Positions 56,056-64,000 of a DNA stretch of 64,000 nt are shown in pieces. Origin of the DNA: Rhizobiales bacterium 65-79 (GTDB lineage: Bacteria; Pseudomonadota; Alphaproteobacteria; Rhizobiales; Rhizobiaceae); NCBI GenBank assembly GCA_001896885.1, contig MKRJ01000046.1, positions 62,001 through 126,000 on the forward strand. The letters are read 5' to 3'. The position numbers and the translations under genes are program-made. The notes under the pieces are model-generated. The model was not told where the DNA came from. It made no database searches and was given only the letters and a program-made list of their open reading frames with translations. Every line of letters starts with the position of its first letter. The stretch's first letter is position 1.

Positions 56056-57114
56056 TCAGCACCCGGCGAGCGCCTCTTCCTGCTTGACGCGGTCCTTCAG
56101 CGCCTCCGAGGCGTGCGGATAACGCTCGCCGATCGAGTGATAGGTGCCGCAGGCGATCTCGCGCTGGTTCATCGCGGAAAGCGAGATGCCGAGCTTGAGC
56201 AGCATGTCCGGCGCTTTCTTGGATTTGGGATAGGCCTTGTTGGCATCGAGGAAGACCTGCGCGGCGTCTCGATACCGGTCCTGCCCGAGCAGCGCCTCGC
56301 CCAGCCAGAAATGCGCGTCGGCGGCACGCGGATCGCGGGGGAAGCGCTTGATATGTTCGCGGAAACCCGCTTCCGCCGCCTTGTAGTCGCCCGAAAGGAT
56401 CAACTGGTAGGAATTGTGGTAGAGCTCTTCCGGATCGTCGGTGGCGGGCAGCGAAGCCATCATCGTGCCGCCCTGGCCGCCGACCGCGTTGTTCGGCGCC
56501 GAGGCGTCGGGCGCAACCGTCCCGCCGACCGGATTGCCCCTGGCGTCGAACTTGATCGTGCCGAAAGTCTTCGGGGGGGCGCCCAGCGTCTCGCCGTCCG
56601 AACCGGCATCGGCGGCCTGGCCTGAGGGGTTGTCGGGCTGGTCGATGATGCTCTTCACGTCCCGGCCCACCATGTCCCGGCCCACGTCCCGGCCACCCAT
56701 GTCCCGGCCGGGGGATTTGTCGTCGGGCGCGGCCCGGGCGACGTCGGTGCCCGTCTCCGCGCCGGCGTCGGTGCGCTTCTTCTCCAGTTGCTCCAGCCGG
56801 TATTCATTGTCCTGCTGCTGCTTGCGCATCTGGTCCTGCATCTGGATGATCTGGAAATTGAGCTCCTCGACCTTGCCGTTGAGCCGCCTGATCTGCTCCT
56901 GCAGGTCGTTGATCTGCGGCTCGGCGGCCTGGGCGAGTTCGACGGGCCGGTTCGCGGCCGCCCGCCTGCCGATCTCGACCCCCGGAAGATCGAAGGCCAG
57001 AAGTTCGGTCCCAGTGTTGGCTATGGTCTTTCCGTCCGCTTCCTGGCCCAGAACCGGGCCGGCGAACAGGATAGGCGTCAGTATCGCGCAGCCGATCAAA
57101 GTCTTGACGTACAT
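56056..57114 (-). CDS. cpoB: Tol-Pal system coordinator CpoB (YbgF)
   Basis: Periplasmic protein linking peptidoglycan synthesis to outer-membrane constriction through TolA. The 352 residues comprise a signal sequence (about 1-23), a coiled coil (60-115) that trimerises in homologues, a low-complexity linker, and C-terminal TPR repeats (DPEELYHNSYQLILSGDYKAAEAGF onward). The linker holds a 9-residue duplication (136-153). It is expressed apart from pal, since a strong terminator lies between. Confidence 0.93.
   Translation of the reverse strand: MYVKTLIGCAILTPILFAGPVLGQEADGKTIANTGTELLAFDLPGVEIGRRAAANRPVELAQAAEPQINDLQEQIRRLNGKVEELNFQIIQMQDQMRKQQQDNEYRLEQLEKKRTDAGAETGTDVARAAPDDKSPGRDMGGRDVGRDMVGRDVKSIIDQPDNPSGQAADAGSDGETLGAPPKTFGTIKFDARGNPVGGTVAPDASAPNNAVGGQGGTMMASLPATDDPEELYHNSYQLILSGDYKAAEAGFREHIKRFPRDPRAADAHFWLGEALLGQDRYRDAAQVFLDANKAYPKSKKAPDMLLKLGISLSAMNQREIACGTYHSIGERYPHASEALKDRVKQEEALAGC
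56656..56709 (-). repeat. 27-nt tandem duplication in the cpoB linker
   Basis: The two copies, 56656-56682 and 56683-56709, match at 25 of 27 bases and each contains two CA(C/T)GTCCCGGCC units. They encode GRDMVGRDV and GRDMGGRDV. The low-complexity spacer between coiled coil and TPR can tolerate length change, so this is a candidate variable site. Confidence 0.85.
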
Positions 57115-57215
57115 CTCTCTCTCATTCGCTAGGCGCGGACGTACCCCCGCCCGCCATTAATCCTTCATGAAGACCTTTTAGTTCGGCCGAAATTTGATGA
57201 GGGAGGCGCAAATAG

Positions 57216-57241
57216 AAAAAAGCGGCGCTTGGCCGCTTTTT
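57216..57241 (-). terminator. strong terminator after pal
   Basis: The 10-bp stem AAAAAGCGGC/GCCGCTTTTT has a 5-nt loop (57227-57231) and is followed by TTCTATTT on the minus strand. It is 31 bp past the pal stop and separates pal from cpoB. Confidence 0.85.
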
Positions 57242-57272
57242 CCATAAGGCACTGTGGCTTTTTTGTCGCGGA

Positions 57273-57773
57273 TCAGGACCCGGCGCCGTTGAGCACCGTG
57301 ACGGCGCGGCGGTTCTGCGACCAGCAGGAAGGCGCGTCGCAGGTCGCGACCGGCCGTTCCTTGCCGTAGGAAATCGTCTTCATACGGTTGGCGGCGACAC
57401 CCCGCGAGACGAGGAAGTCGCGCGTCGCGGCGGCGCGGCGGGCACCGAGCGCCAGATTGTATTCGCGCGTGCCGCGCTCGTCGGCGTGGCCCTCGATCGT
57501 GATGGCGTATCTGCCGTAGCGGTTCAGCCACTGCGCCTGCTTGGTCAGCGTCGCCTGCGCGTCCGGGCGGATCGAGGACGAATCCGTGTCGAAGAAGATG
57601 CGATCGCCGACATTGACGGTGAAGTCCTGGGTCGATCCCGGCGCCGCATTGCCGGCAAGGCCGAGATCGGCCGCGCTGTTCGGCACCCGCTTGGACGCGC
57701 AGCCCGCGATCATCAGCGTGGCGACGAGGGCGACTGCGACTGGATTGAGAATCTGGGTTGCGATACGGCGCAT
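57273..57773 (-). CDS. pal: peptidoglycan-associated lipoprotein Pal
   Basis: Outer-membrane lipoprotein of Tol-Pal. The 166 residues have a signal with lipobox IAGC, an Ala-rich linker, and the OmpA-like peptidoglycan-binding domain with FDTDSSSIRPDAQ, IEGHADERGTREYN, ARRAAATRDFLVSRGV and NRRAV. It is well matched to TolB. ATG 57773 has AAGGAG eight bases before it. A 212-bp gap upstream holds TTAACC/GGTTAA boxes. Confidence 0.95.
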   Translation of the reverse strand: MRRIATQILNPVAVALVATLMIAGCASKRVPNSAADLGLAGNAAPGSTQDFTVNVGDRIFFDTDSSSIRPDAQATLTKQAQWLNRYGRYAITIEGHADERGTREYNLALGARRAAATRDFLVSRGVAANRMKTISYGKERPVATCDAPSCWSQNRRAVTVLNGAGS

Positions 57774-57831
57774 GACCGCCACTCCTTCGCATTTGCGGTG
57801 TTTCATTGAGCAATCAGTAACCAAATCGGAG

Positions 57832-57859
57832 TTAACCGGCGTTCAAGAAACAGGGTTAA
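57832..57859. promoter_or_regulatory. TTAACC/GGTTAA box pair before pal
   Basis: TTAACC at 57832-57837 and its complement GGTTAA at 57854-57859 lie 59-86 bp before the pal start, inside the tolB-pal gap. They resemble the TTAACC half-sites of rhizobial CtrA targets. The pairing and spacing are not those of a canonical full site. Confidence 0.35.
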
Positions 57860-57985
57860 TTTTTCGTATCCGCCGGGTTTCGCCCCCGGGAAGATCGTCC
57901 CGCTGCCGATCTGGCGCGCAACCTATGCGAAAATGCGGCGGAAACGCGGCCATGGCGTGAAGCGTCGGAAATCCCCACCTTTGTC

Positions 57986-59308
57986 CTATTCGAGAAGCGG
58001 CGACCATGCCGGATCCGACGCGAAGTTAGGCGTCGGGACTTCCTGCTCGTTGCGGCCGGTCAGGTCGATCGTGTGCAGCTTCGGCCCGCCCGAGCCCGCC
58101 GGCTCGCTGAAGAACATGATCACGCGGCCGTTCGGCGCCCAGGTCGGCCCTTCCTCCGAGAAACCCGAAGAGAGGATGCGCTCGCCCGAGCCGTCGGTGC
58201 GCATGACGCCGATCTGGAACTCGCCGCCGGTCTGCTTGGTGAAGGCGATCAGGTCGCCGCGCGGCGACCATACCGGCGTCGAATAGGAGCCGTTGCCGAA
58301 GGAGATGCGGTGCTGGTTGGATCCGTCCGCGCCCATGACATAGATCTGGGAATGCCCGGTGCCGCCGCCGCGGTCCGACGTGAAGGTGATCTGGCTTCCG
58401 TCGGGCGAATAGGAAGGCGACGTGTCGATCGCGTCCGCGGTGGTCAGCCGGGTCGTGTTGCGGCTCCGGAGGTCCATCGTGAAGATGTTGGAATTGCCAT
58501 CATCCCTGAGCAGGCTCATGATGACCTTCTGGCCGTCGGGCGAGAAGCGCGGCGCGAACGTCATCCCGGGGAAATTGCCGACAAGTTCGCGCTGGCCGGT
58601 CTCGATCTGCAGCAGATAGACCCTGGGCTGGCCGCTCTCGTAGGACATGTATGTGATTTCCTGCCGGTTGGGCGAGAAGCGCGGCGTGATCGCCAGCGCC
58701 TTGCCGCTCGACAGGTAGCGCTGGTTGGCGCCGTCCTGGTCCATGATCGCCAGCCGCTTGATGCGGTTGTCCTTCGGGCCCGACTCGTCGATATAGACGA
58801 TGCGCGTGTCGAAATAGCCCTTCTCGCCCGTCAGGCGCTCGTAGATGGCGTCGGCGATGATGTGGGCGACGCGCCGGTAGTTGCCCTTGTTGGCGAAATA
58901 TTGCTGGCCGACGAGCTGCTGCCCGGCGAACACGTCCCATAGCCTGAACTCTGCCTTCAGCTTCCCGTCGACCTCCTGCGTGACGCGGCCCGTGACCAGC
59001 GCCTGCGCGTTGATGACCTTCCAGTCGTCGAAGCGCGGGGCGGCGTCCGGGTTGGACACCTTCTCGATGAAAGCGGACTTGTCGATCGGCGCGAAGAGGC
59101 CGGAGCGCTTCAGATCTGCCGCGACGATGTCCGATATCTGCGTACCCATCGTGTCGCCGGAAAGGAAGTCGGTGATCGCGATCGGCAGCGGCGCGACATT
59201 GCCCTTGTTGACGTCGATCTCGACCAGCGCCCAGGCCGGCCGGACGAGCCCGGCGAGCCCGGCCGTGAACGCGACGGCAAGCAGCATGGTCTTCAGGAAA
59301 TGCTTCAT
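57986..59308 (-). CDS. tolB: Tol-Pal translocation protein TolB
   Basis: Periplasmic six-bladed beta-propeller that links TolA and Pal. The 440 residues have a signal peptide, an N-terminal alpha/beta domain, and propeller repeats marked by [24 protein letters not shown] and [13 protein letters not shown]. It is followed by pal after 212 bp, longer than usual. Confidence 0.96.
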   Translation of the reverse strand: MKHFLKTMLLAVAFTAGLAGLVRPAWALVEIDVNKGNVAPLPIAITDFLSGDTMGTQISDIVAADLKRSGLFAPIDKSAFIEKVSNPDAAPRFDDWKVINAQALVTGRVTQEVDGKLKAEFRLWDVFAGQQLVGQQYFANKGNYRRVAHIIADAIYERLTGEKGYFDTRIVYIDESGPKDNRIKRLAIMDQDGANQRYLSSGKALAITPRFSPNRQEITYMSYESGQPRVYLLQIETGQRELVGNFPGMTFAPRFSPDGQKVIMSLLRDDGNSNIFTMDLRSRNTTRLTTADAIDTSPSYSPDGSQITFTSDRGGGTGHSQIYVMGADGSNQHRISFGNGSYSTPVWSPRGDLIAFTKQTGGEFQIGVMRTDGSGERILSSGFSEEGPTWAPNGRVIMFFSEPAGSGGPKLHTIDLTGRNEQEVPTPNFASDPAWSPLLE

Positions 59309-59350
59309 GAATTTCGCCTCTTTGATCTCGATGGGCGGAAGGATGGATGC

Positions 59351-60406
59351 TCAGAACATGTCGCTCGGATCGAAGTGAACGACCACGTTGGCCCAGGCCT
59401 GATACTTGTCGGAGGGCAGGTTGAACCCCTGCTGGTTGCAGATGTTGACGGCCCTCAGCGCGCTTTCGTCGGCCGGACGGCTGCCCGCGCTCTGGACGAC
59501 CCGGGGCGCGCCTTCGAGATGCCCGTCGCGCGATAGGCTGAACTCGACCGTGACCTTGAGCTGGTCGGCGTTTTCGACGCCGGCCGGAATGGTCCAGCAG
59601 CCGGCAAGCTGGCTGCGCAGCGCATCCATCTCGCTCTGCGAAAGCTTTTCACCGCCGGTCGTGTGATCGGCGCCGAGGGACGCTTCCTCGGTCGAACGCT
59701 TGGCGCCGCCGCCCGAGGCTTTTTCCTTGTTCAGGAGCGCCGCCACCTTGTCGAGGCTGAAATCCTTATCCGGCGATTTCTGCTGCGCCGTCTGCTTCAC
59801 GGCGGGCTTCTCGGAATCCTTCCGCTCCGGCGCCTTGGCGGTCTGCGCCTGCGGCGGCTGCGGCCGCGCGTCCGGCGTCGGCGCCATATCCGGCAGCTTC
59901 ACGCTCTCGGCGTCCGGGTTCTCCGCCGCGATGGCCTGCTGGACGGGATCGGGCTTCACTTCCTGCTTCGGCTGCGGCTTCGGCGTCTGTTCGGTGGCCG
60001 GCACCGGCTCGGGCTTGGCTTCCGCCTGCTTGGACGGCTGCGGATCCGGTCGCTCGGTCGGCTTCACGACCGGCTCCGGCGAAGGCGGCGGCTCGGCCGT
60101 CTTGGCGACGGGTTTCGGCCTCGGCTCCGGCGTCGGCGGGTTCTTCATGTCGGTTTCGTTGTCGCCGACCTTCTTGGCGTCCTTGACCGGCTCGGTCTTC
60201 GCCGTCGGCTTGGGAGAGGATTTCTCCTTCTTCGGCGCCTTCTTGTCGCCTTCCTGGACCTGGGTGATCGACTGAACCGGCACGATATCGACGGGCAGCG
60301 CCTCGACATCCCCGACCTCATAGGGTCGCGGCGCCGACAGTGTCAAAAGCCCGAAGGTCAGCACCGCAGCGTGGAGAATGACCGAAGTGGTAATTCCCGT
60401 TTTCAT
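59351..60406 (-). CDS. tolA: TolA
   Basis: Inner-membrane anchored bridge protein of Tol-Pal. The 351 residues have an N-terminal helix (about 10-24, TLSAPRPYEVGD after the segment), a long Pro/Lys/Glu-rich domain (about 50-240) and a C-terminal TonB-like domain with AGCWTIPAGVEN and VTVEFSLSRDGHLEG. The charge-rich domain forms a periplasm-spanning rod in homologues. It lies between tolR (12-bp gap) and tolB (42-bp gap). Confidence 0.94.
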   Translation of the reverse strand: MKTGITTSVILHAAVLTFGLLTLSAPRPYEVGDVEALPVDIVPVQSITQVQEGDKKAPKKEKSSPKPTAKTEPVKDAKKVGDNETDMKNPPTPEPRPKPVAKTAEPPPSPEPVVKPTERPDPQPSKQAEAKPEPVPATEQTPKPQPKQEVKPDPVQQAIAAENPDAESVKLPDMAPTPDARPQPPQAQTAKAPERKDSEKPAVKQTAQQKSPDKDFSLDKVAALLNKEKASGGGAKRSTEEASLGADHTTGGEKLSQSEMDALRSQLAGCWTIPAGVENADQLKVTVEFSLSRDGHLEGAPRVVQSAGSRPADESALRAVNICNQQGFNLPSDKYQAWANVVVHFDPSDMF

Positions 60407-60418
60407 TGCCCGCGGAGC

Positions 60419-60871
60419 CTATTTGTCCTGTTCCTGCAGCGTCACCAGCCCAAGATTGCGGTAGCCCGCTGCGGAAATCCGCGCCATCACCTTCATCACG
60501 GTGCCATAGTCGGCATCCTTGTCGCCGCGCACATAGATACGCTCGTCATAGCCGGTCTTGGCGATCGCCTGCAGCTTCGCCACGATCTCGTCGAGCGGTA
60601 TCTCGGTCTCCTGCAGGAAGACCTGCCCCTTGTTGTTGATCGAAACCGTGATCGGCTGCGTCTCGGAATTGAGCGCCTTGGCCTGCGTCTCCGGCAGGTC
60701 GATCGGCACACCAACGGTGAGCAGCGGTGCCGCCACCATGAAGATGATGAGCAGCACCAGCATCACGTCGACGAACGGCGTGACGTTGATCTCGGCGATC
60801 AGGCTGTGGTGCCGGCCGCGCCGCCTGTGGCCGCGGCCGCCGCGTCCCTGGGTCCCGACTGCCATTCCCAT
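60419..60871 (-). CDS. tolR: TolR
   Basis: ExbD/TolR membrane protein that with TolQ uses proton flow to energise TolA. The 150 residues have a His/Arg/Gly-rich N-terminus, a membrane helix (about 33-53) with the catalytic Asp in FVDVMLVLLI, and the periplasmic domain DERIYVRGDKDADYGTVM. Confidence 0.96.
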   Translation of the reverse strand: MGMAVGTQGRGGRGHRRRGRHHSLIAEINVTPFVDVMLVLLIIFMVAAPLLTVGVPIDLPETQAKALNSETQPITVSINNKGQVFLQETEIPLDEIVAKLQAIAKTGYDERIYVRGDKDADYGTVMKVMARISAAGYRNLGLVTLQEQDK

Positions 60872-60900
60872 GGGTGGATCCTTTCCAGCGCGCTACGCGG

Positions 60901-61617
60901 CTAGGCCGCGCGCTGATGCGCCACCTTCTCATCGATTTGGCGCGAGAGTATGGCGGAGAACTCGTCGGAAAAGCCTTCCATGCGCATGCCGAGCTTGCTC
61001 GCGTCGGAGGACAGCTTGTTATAGGCGATGACGGCGGGGATGGCCGCGAGCAGGCCGAACGCCGTCGCCAGGAGCGCCTCGGCGATGCCCGGCGCGACCA
61101 CGGCGAGATTGGTGGATTTCGATCCGGCGATGGCCTGGAAAGAGGTCATGATGCCGACCACCGTGCCGAAAAGGCCGATGAAGGGCGCCGAGGAGCCGAT
61201 GGTCGCGAGGAATCCCAGCCGGCCTTCGAGGTTCTCCATCTCGCGCGTCAATGCCAGATCCATCGCCTTGTCGATACGCGTCTGCAGCGCCAGCGGCGAT
61301 TTGGCCCCTTTCTCGAAACTCTTCTTCCACTCCCGCATGGCGGCGATGAAGATCGCGCCCATGCCGGTGGTCTTGCGTTCGGAGAGGGTCCGGTAGAGGT
61401 CCTCGAGCGACTGGCCCGACCAGAAGATCTGCTCGAAGCGGTTCAGCGAGGCCCGCATCCTCGTATAGGTGATGATCTTGTCGACGATGATCGCCCAGGT
61501 CCAGATCGAGGCGCAGAGCAGCCCGATCATGACCAGCTTGACGACCCATCCGGCATGCCAGAACAGGGCCCAGACCGAAACCTCCGATACGGGCGCGGCA
61601 AGCGTGAGGGTATCCAT
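60901..61617 (-). CDS. tolQ: TolQ
   Basis: MotA/TolQ/ExbB channel protein. The 238 residues have three membrane helices (about 15-38, 135-160, 170-195), the GLFGTVVGIMTSF motif and AIAGSKSTNLAVVAPGIAEALLATAFGL of the family. ATG 61617 has AAGGAC before it; the longer upstream frame is not family-like. It lies 29 bp from tolR. Upstream is an inverted repeat TTAACCATA/TATGGTTAA. Confidence 0.95.
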   Translation of the reverse strand: MDTLTLAAPVSEVSVWALFWHAGWVVKLVMIGLLCASIWTWAIIVDKIITYTRMRASLNRFEQIFWSGQSLEDLYRTLSERKTTGMGAIFIAAMREWKKSFEKGAKSPLALQTRIDKAMDLALTREMENLEGRLGFLATIGSSAPFIGLFGTVVGIMTSFQAIAGSKSTNLAVVAPGIAEALLATAFGLLAAIPAVIAYNKLSSDASKLGMRMEGFSDEFSAILSRQIDEKVAHQRAA

Positions 61618-61782
61618 ATCCAACTCGTCCTTAACGATCGTTCGGCGACACCTTCTCCCTTGCGTCGCCTCGAAACGGTTCGCGTCTCGACAGAATAGTG
61701 GCGCCGATCCCCCGTCAGCGCCGAGCAAGGCCTTCTCCGGGGCAAATTTGGTCAAAGGAAGGCGAGCCGATTCCTTTGGATT

Positions 61783-61815
61783 TTAACCATACTGTTCATG
61801 AAGGCTTATGGTTAA
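61783..61815. promoter_or_regulatory. inverted repeat before tolQ
   Basis: Perfect 9-bp arms TTAACCATA (61783-61791) and TATGGTTAA (61807-61815), 15 nt apart, lie 166-198 bp before the tolQ start in the ybgC-tolQ gap. TTAACCAT resembles a rhizobial CtrA half-site. It could also be an mRNA-folding signal, because ybgC's stop is 51 bp away. Confidence 0.4.
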
Positions 61816-61865
61816 GGATACGTTAGGACTGGCCGGCTTTTACCGCGGCAAATAGAGCCGCGTAT

Positions 61866-62336
61866 TCAGGACGCTGCGCCTTGTGGCATGAAAGCCTCGA
61901 TCCATTCCTTCGGAAAGCGGCGCGGCCGGCCGCTCTCGCCGATGATGGCGGCTTCGACTTTGGCGTCGACGAGCGGCGTCTCTCCCCGCCTGATGCGCTG
62001 CTCCATGAAGATGCGCGCACCCGAGACGTTCACCGTTTTCGTGTCGATGGTGAGGATGTCGTCGATCCGTGCCGGCGCGTGAAAGATGAGTTCCATCTTC
62101 CGCACCACCCAAACCATCTTCTCGCCATGCTTGCCGTCGGCAAGCTCGGTGTGATGGACGCCGATCAGCCGCAGGAAATCCGAACGCCCGCGCTCGAAGA
62201 ATTCGAGATAGCGCGCGTGATAGACGACGCCGGAAAAATCCGTGTCGGCGAAATAGACGCGCGCCAGGAGCCGGTGGCCCGTCGGCGTCAGTTCGCCGGC
62301 AAGACCGGCTGAAAGCGCTTCGTCCTCATCGGCCAT
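61866..62336 (-). CDS. ybgC: YbgC-family acyl-CoA thioesterase
   Basis: Hotdog-fold acyl-CoA thioesterase at the head of tol operons. The 156 residues have VYFADTDFSGVVYHARYLEFFE with catalytic D33 and a closing AAIIGESGRPRRFPKEW. Its ligand may be medium- to short-chain acyl-CoA linked to phospholipid assembly. It is separated by 248 bp from tolQ, containing the TTAACC repeat. Confidence 0.93.
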   Translation of the reverse strand: MADEDEALSAGLAGELTPTGHRLLARVYFADTDFSGVVYHARYLEFFERGRSDFLRLIGVHHTELADGKHGEKMVWVVRKMELIFHAPARIDDILTIDTKTVNVSGARIFMEQRIRRGETPLVDAKVEAAIIGESGRPRRFPKEWIEAFMPQGAAS

Positions 62337-62447
62337 GACCCTTCCTTCCCGTTCGCCGCCGCAGGAGAGCTATCTCCCGGATCATAGCGAACGGGATGCC
62401 ACCATTGTCCTCGATGTTCAAGAATGCCTCGCCGAGGCTGCGGCCGG

Positions 62448-63488
62448 TCAGCCCTCTTCCTGAAAAAGATTGATCTGCGTCTGCGCGAGGTCGCGCGGCG
62501 CCTCCAGCCCGAGGTGCCGCCAGGCATTGGCGGTCAGCATCCGGCCGCGCGGCGTGCGCTGGATGAAACCTTGCTGGATGAGATAGGGCTCGATGATGTC
62601 CTCGATCGCGTCCCGCGGCTCGGAAAGTCCCGCCGCGATCGTCTCCACCCCGACCGGGCCGCCGCCATAGTTCTGCGCGATCATCGACAGGTAGCGCCGG
62701 TCGAGTTGGTCGAGGCCGAGCGCGTCCACCTCCAGCCGCGACAGCGCTTCGTCGGCGATCGCGCGAGTGACGCGCTCCGCGCCGGCGACAGACGCGAAAT
62801 CCCGCACGCGGCGCAGGAGCCGGCCGGCGATACGCGGCGTGCCGCGCGCGCGCCTGGCGATCTCCAGCGCTCCATCCTCGGCAAGCGGTAGGCCGAGGAT
62901 GCGCGCGCCGCGTCGCACGATCTCGTCCAGTTCCTCGATCGTATAGAAGTTCAGCCGGATCGGGATACCGAAACGGTCCCGTAGCGGATTGGTGACGAGC
63001 CCGGCGCGCGTGGTGGCGGCGACCAGCGTGAAGGGCGCGAGGTCGATCTTCACCGAGCGCGCCGCCGGACCCTCGCCGATGATCAGGTCGAGCTGGTAAT
63101 CCTCCATCGCCGGATAGAGGATTTCCTCGACTGCCGGGCTGAGCCGGTGGATTTCGTCGATGAAGAGCACGTCGCGCTCTTCCAGATTGGTCAGAAGCGC
63201 CGCGAGGTCGCCCGCCTTGGCGATGACCGGGCCGGAGGTCGAGCGGAAATTGACGCCCATCTCTCGCGCCATGATCTGCGCCAGCGTCGTCTTGCCGAGG
63301 CCGGGCGGCCCGACGAAGAGCACATGGTCGAGCGCCTCGCCCCTGCCCTTCGCCGCCTCCACGAAGACCTTGAGGTTGGCGCGCGCGGCCGCCTGGCCGA
63401 TGAATTCGTCGAGCGTCTGCGGCCTGAGCGAGGCCTCGGCGTCCTCGCCGCGCTTGTCGGCCGACAGGAGGCGGGGCGCGAGGCTCAT
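62448..63488 (-). CDS. ruvB: Holliday-junction branch migration helicase RuvB
   Basis: AAA+ motor that with RuvA branch-migrates Holliday junctions. The 346 residues have Walker A GPPGLGKT (60-67), Walker B LFIDEIH, sensor AATTRAG and the winged-helix terminal domain ending in [15 protein letters not shown]. Normally ruvC-ruvA precede it, but here the vapC gene overlaps its start by 4 bp, so ruvB translation is coupled to the toxin's. Confidence 0.97.
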   Translation of the reverse strand: MSLAPRLLSADKRGEDAEASLRPQTLDEFIGQAAARANLKVFVEAAKGRGEALDHVLFVGPPGLGKTTLAQIMAREMGVNFRSTSGPVIAKAGDLAALLTNLEERDVLFIDEIHRLSPAVEEILYPAMEDYQLDLIIGEGPAARSVKIDLAPFTLVAATTRAGLVTNPLRDRFGIPIRLNFYTIEELDEIVRRGARILGLPLAEDGALEIARRARGTPRIAGRLLRRVRDFASVAGAERVTRAIADEALSRLEVDALGLDQLDRRYLSMIAQNYGGGPVGVETIAAGLSEPRDAIEDIIEPYLIQQGFIQRTPRGRMLTANAWRHLGLEAPRDLAQTQINLFQEEG

Positions 63489-63883
63489 GAAAGCAGTTCC
63501 ATGGAGGGGATGTGGCGGACGGCAGCTTTGTCGAACGTCATGGTCGACGTGCAGCCGTCGGCTTTATTGGCCAGCGCAACGATGTTGTCGACAAGGCCCG
63601 AATTGGCCTCGATTGCAAGCGACAAGGCATCCGTAACGATATCCTGACGTTCAAGACGAATGTCGCGGGCTGTCGTCAAGGCCCCAAGGAGCGCGTGGAT
63701 ACCGTCCCATCCATATCCGTACGTTCGCCTCAGCGACCAGACGAACTCGACAAGCACGACCAACGAGATATAGGCCGGGCTGCGCTCCGATCGGGCAGCG
63801 AAAAAGGCCGCCGCCGCTGCATGCTGCGCAGAATCGTCCGCAACATAAAATCGCAGCAGGATATTGGTGTCCACGCCGATCAT
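63485..63883 (-). CDS. VapC-family PIN-domain toxin
   Basis: A 132-residue PIN-domain ribonuclease of the VapC type: acidic catalytic residues D5 (VDTN), E46 (LVEF), D99 (VDN) and D118 (FDKAA). VapC toxins usually cleave tRNA or rRNA unless bound by VapB. Its stop overlaps the ruvB ATG, and its start overlaps the upstream antitoxin stop by 4 bp. Confidence 0.93.
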   Translation of the reverse strand: MIGVDTNILLRFYVADDSAQHAAAAAFFAARSERSPAYISLVVLVEFVWSLRRTYGYGWDGIHALLGALTTARDIRLERQDIVTDALSLAIEANSGLVDNIVALANKADGCTSTMTFDKAAVRHIPSMELLS

Positions 63884-64000
63884 TCGAGGCCGCGCGTTCC
63901 GCTCTCCGCCGCTGCCTGCGCGATCCCTTCCTTGATCTCCTCGAGTGTCTTCGGGCCGCTGGGCGGAGGCCCGAGAACGCCTGCGAGATCGATCGCCCTC
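63880..64000 (-). CDS. VapB-type antitoxin, N-terminus outside the window
   Basis: The visible C-terminal 39 residues of a frame cut by the right edge include LAGVLGPPPSGPKTLEEIKEGI and the end RGLE. They are the toxin-wrapping tail common to AbrB-type VapB antitoxins. The TGA overlaps the vapC ATG (ATGA). The DNA-binding part is not visible. Confidence 0.6.
   Translation of the reverse strand, partial: RAIDLAGVLGPPPSGPKTLEEIKEGIAQAAAESGTRGLE

Overview
The window is a gene-dense, G+C-rich stretch of an alphaproteobacterial chromosome. It is almost certainly from the Rhizobiales (Hyphomicrobiales), and the gene content fits Phyllobacteriaceae such as Mesorhizobium best. That placement rests on several family-level gene orders: argH-lptM-lysA-DUF4175; adenosyltransferase-etfB-etfA-hydroxyacyl-CoA dehydrogenase; J-domain/cobS/cobT next to bolA; xerD, a small membrane ORF and aroK-aroB; and ybgC-tolQRAB-pal-cpoB-tilS-ftsH. 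It also rests on the type of intergenic palindromic repeats. The species is inferred from memory of these patterns, not from a search. I see no rRNA, CRISPR array, prophage, insertion sequence or replication origin.

Layout. 1-3.3 kb: the end of a YdcF-like protein, ftsEX, and a divergent membrane protein behind a perfect TTAA-N7-TTAA (CtrA-type) box. 3.3-8.2 kb: hpt, a short-chain dehydrogenase without its catalytic Tyr, a thioredoxin-fold isomerase, a VOC protein and a large DUF4175 membrane protein. 8.2-12.2 kb: lysA, lptM, argH and a divergent thioredoxin. 12.2-16.5 kb: electron-transfer flavoprotein and 3-hydroxyacyl-CoA dehydrogenase, with a cobalamin adenosyltransferase. 16.7-24.1 kb: mixed membrane, DNA-repair (AlkA-type glycosylase, Ku) and redox (DsbB) genes, an HNH nuclease, GluQRS and tRNA-Leu(CAA). 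24.3-27.5 kb: a Tat-exported His/Arg-rich mini-protein and a flippase plus GNAT pair. 27.8-32.8 kb: cobS-GFA-cobT and a J-domain protein. 32.9-37.8 kb: BolA, a DUF1127 protein, an iron/phosphonate-type ABC importer and tRNA-Arg(CCT). 37.9-43.1 kb: an M20 amidohydrolase, a D,D-carboxypeptidase with a CobW GTPase, and the convergent L,D-transpeptidase/TusA pair. 43.3-48.8 kb: accA, xerD, aroK, aroB and a CorC-type protein. 48.9-52.3 kb: a 2-oxoglutarate oxygenase with a glutamine amidotransferase, divergent from an amidase. 52.5-63.5 kb: ftsH, tilS and the whole Tol-Pal system, then ruvB. 63.5-64 kb: a VapC toxin and the end of its antitoxin, coupled to ruvB.

Functionally the window is dominated by housekeeping: envelope constriction (FtsEX, Tol-Pal, FtsH), peptidoglycan remodelling, amino-acid and shikimate biosynthesis, cobalamin synthesis and fatty-acid oxidation. 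I found no convincing new multi-gene defence or biosynthetic system. The observations most worth a second look are: a perfect 26-bp inverted repeat that encodes the HNH active site; a near-perfect 37-nt AT-rich palindrome before an unknown gene; a VapBC module translationally coupled to ruvB; three members of one palindromic repeat family within 7.3 kb; TTAACC boxes in front of several division and envelope genes; and a GFA enzyme wedged between cobS and cobT.
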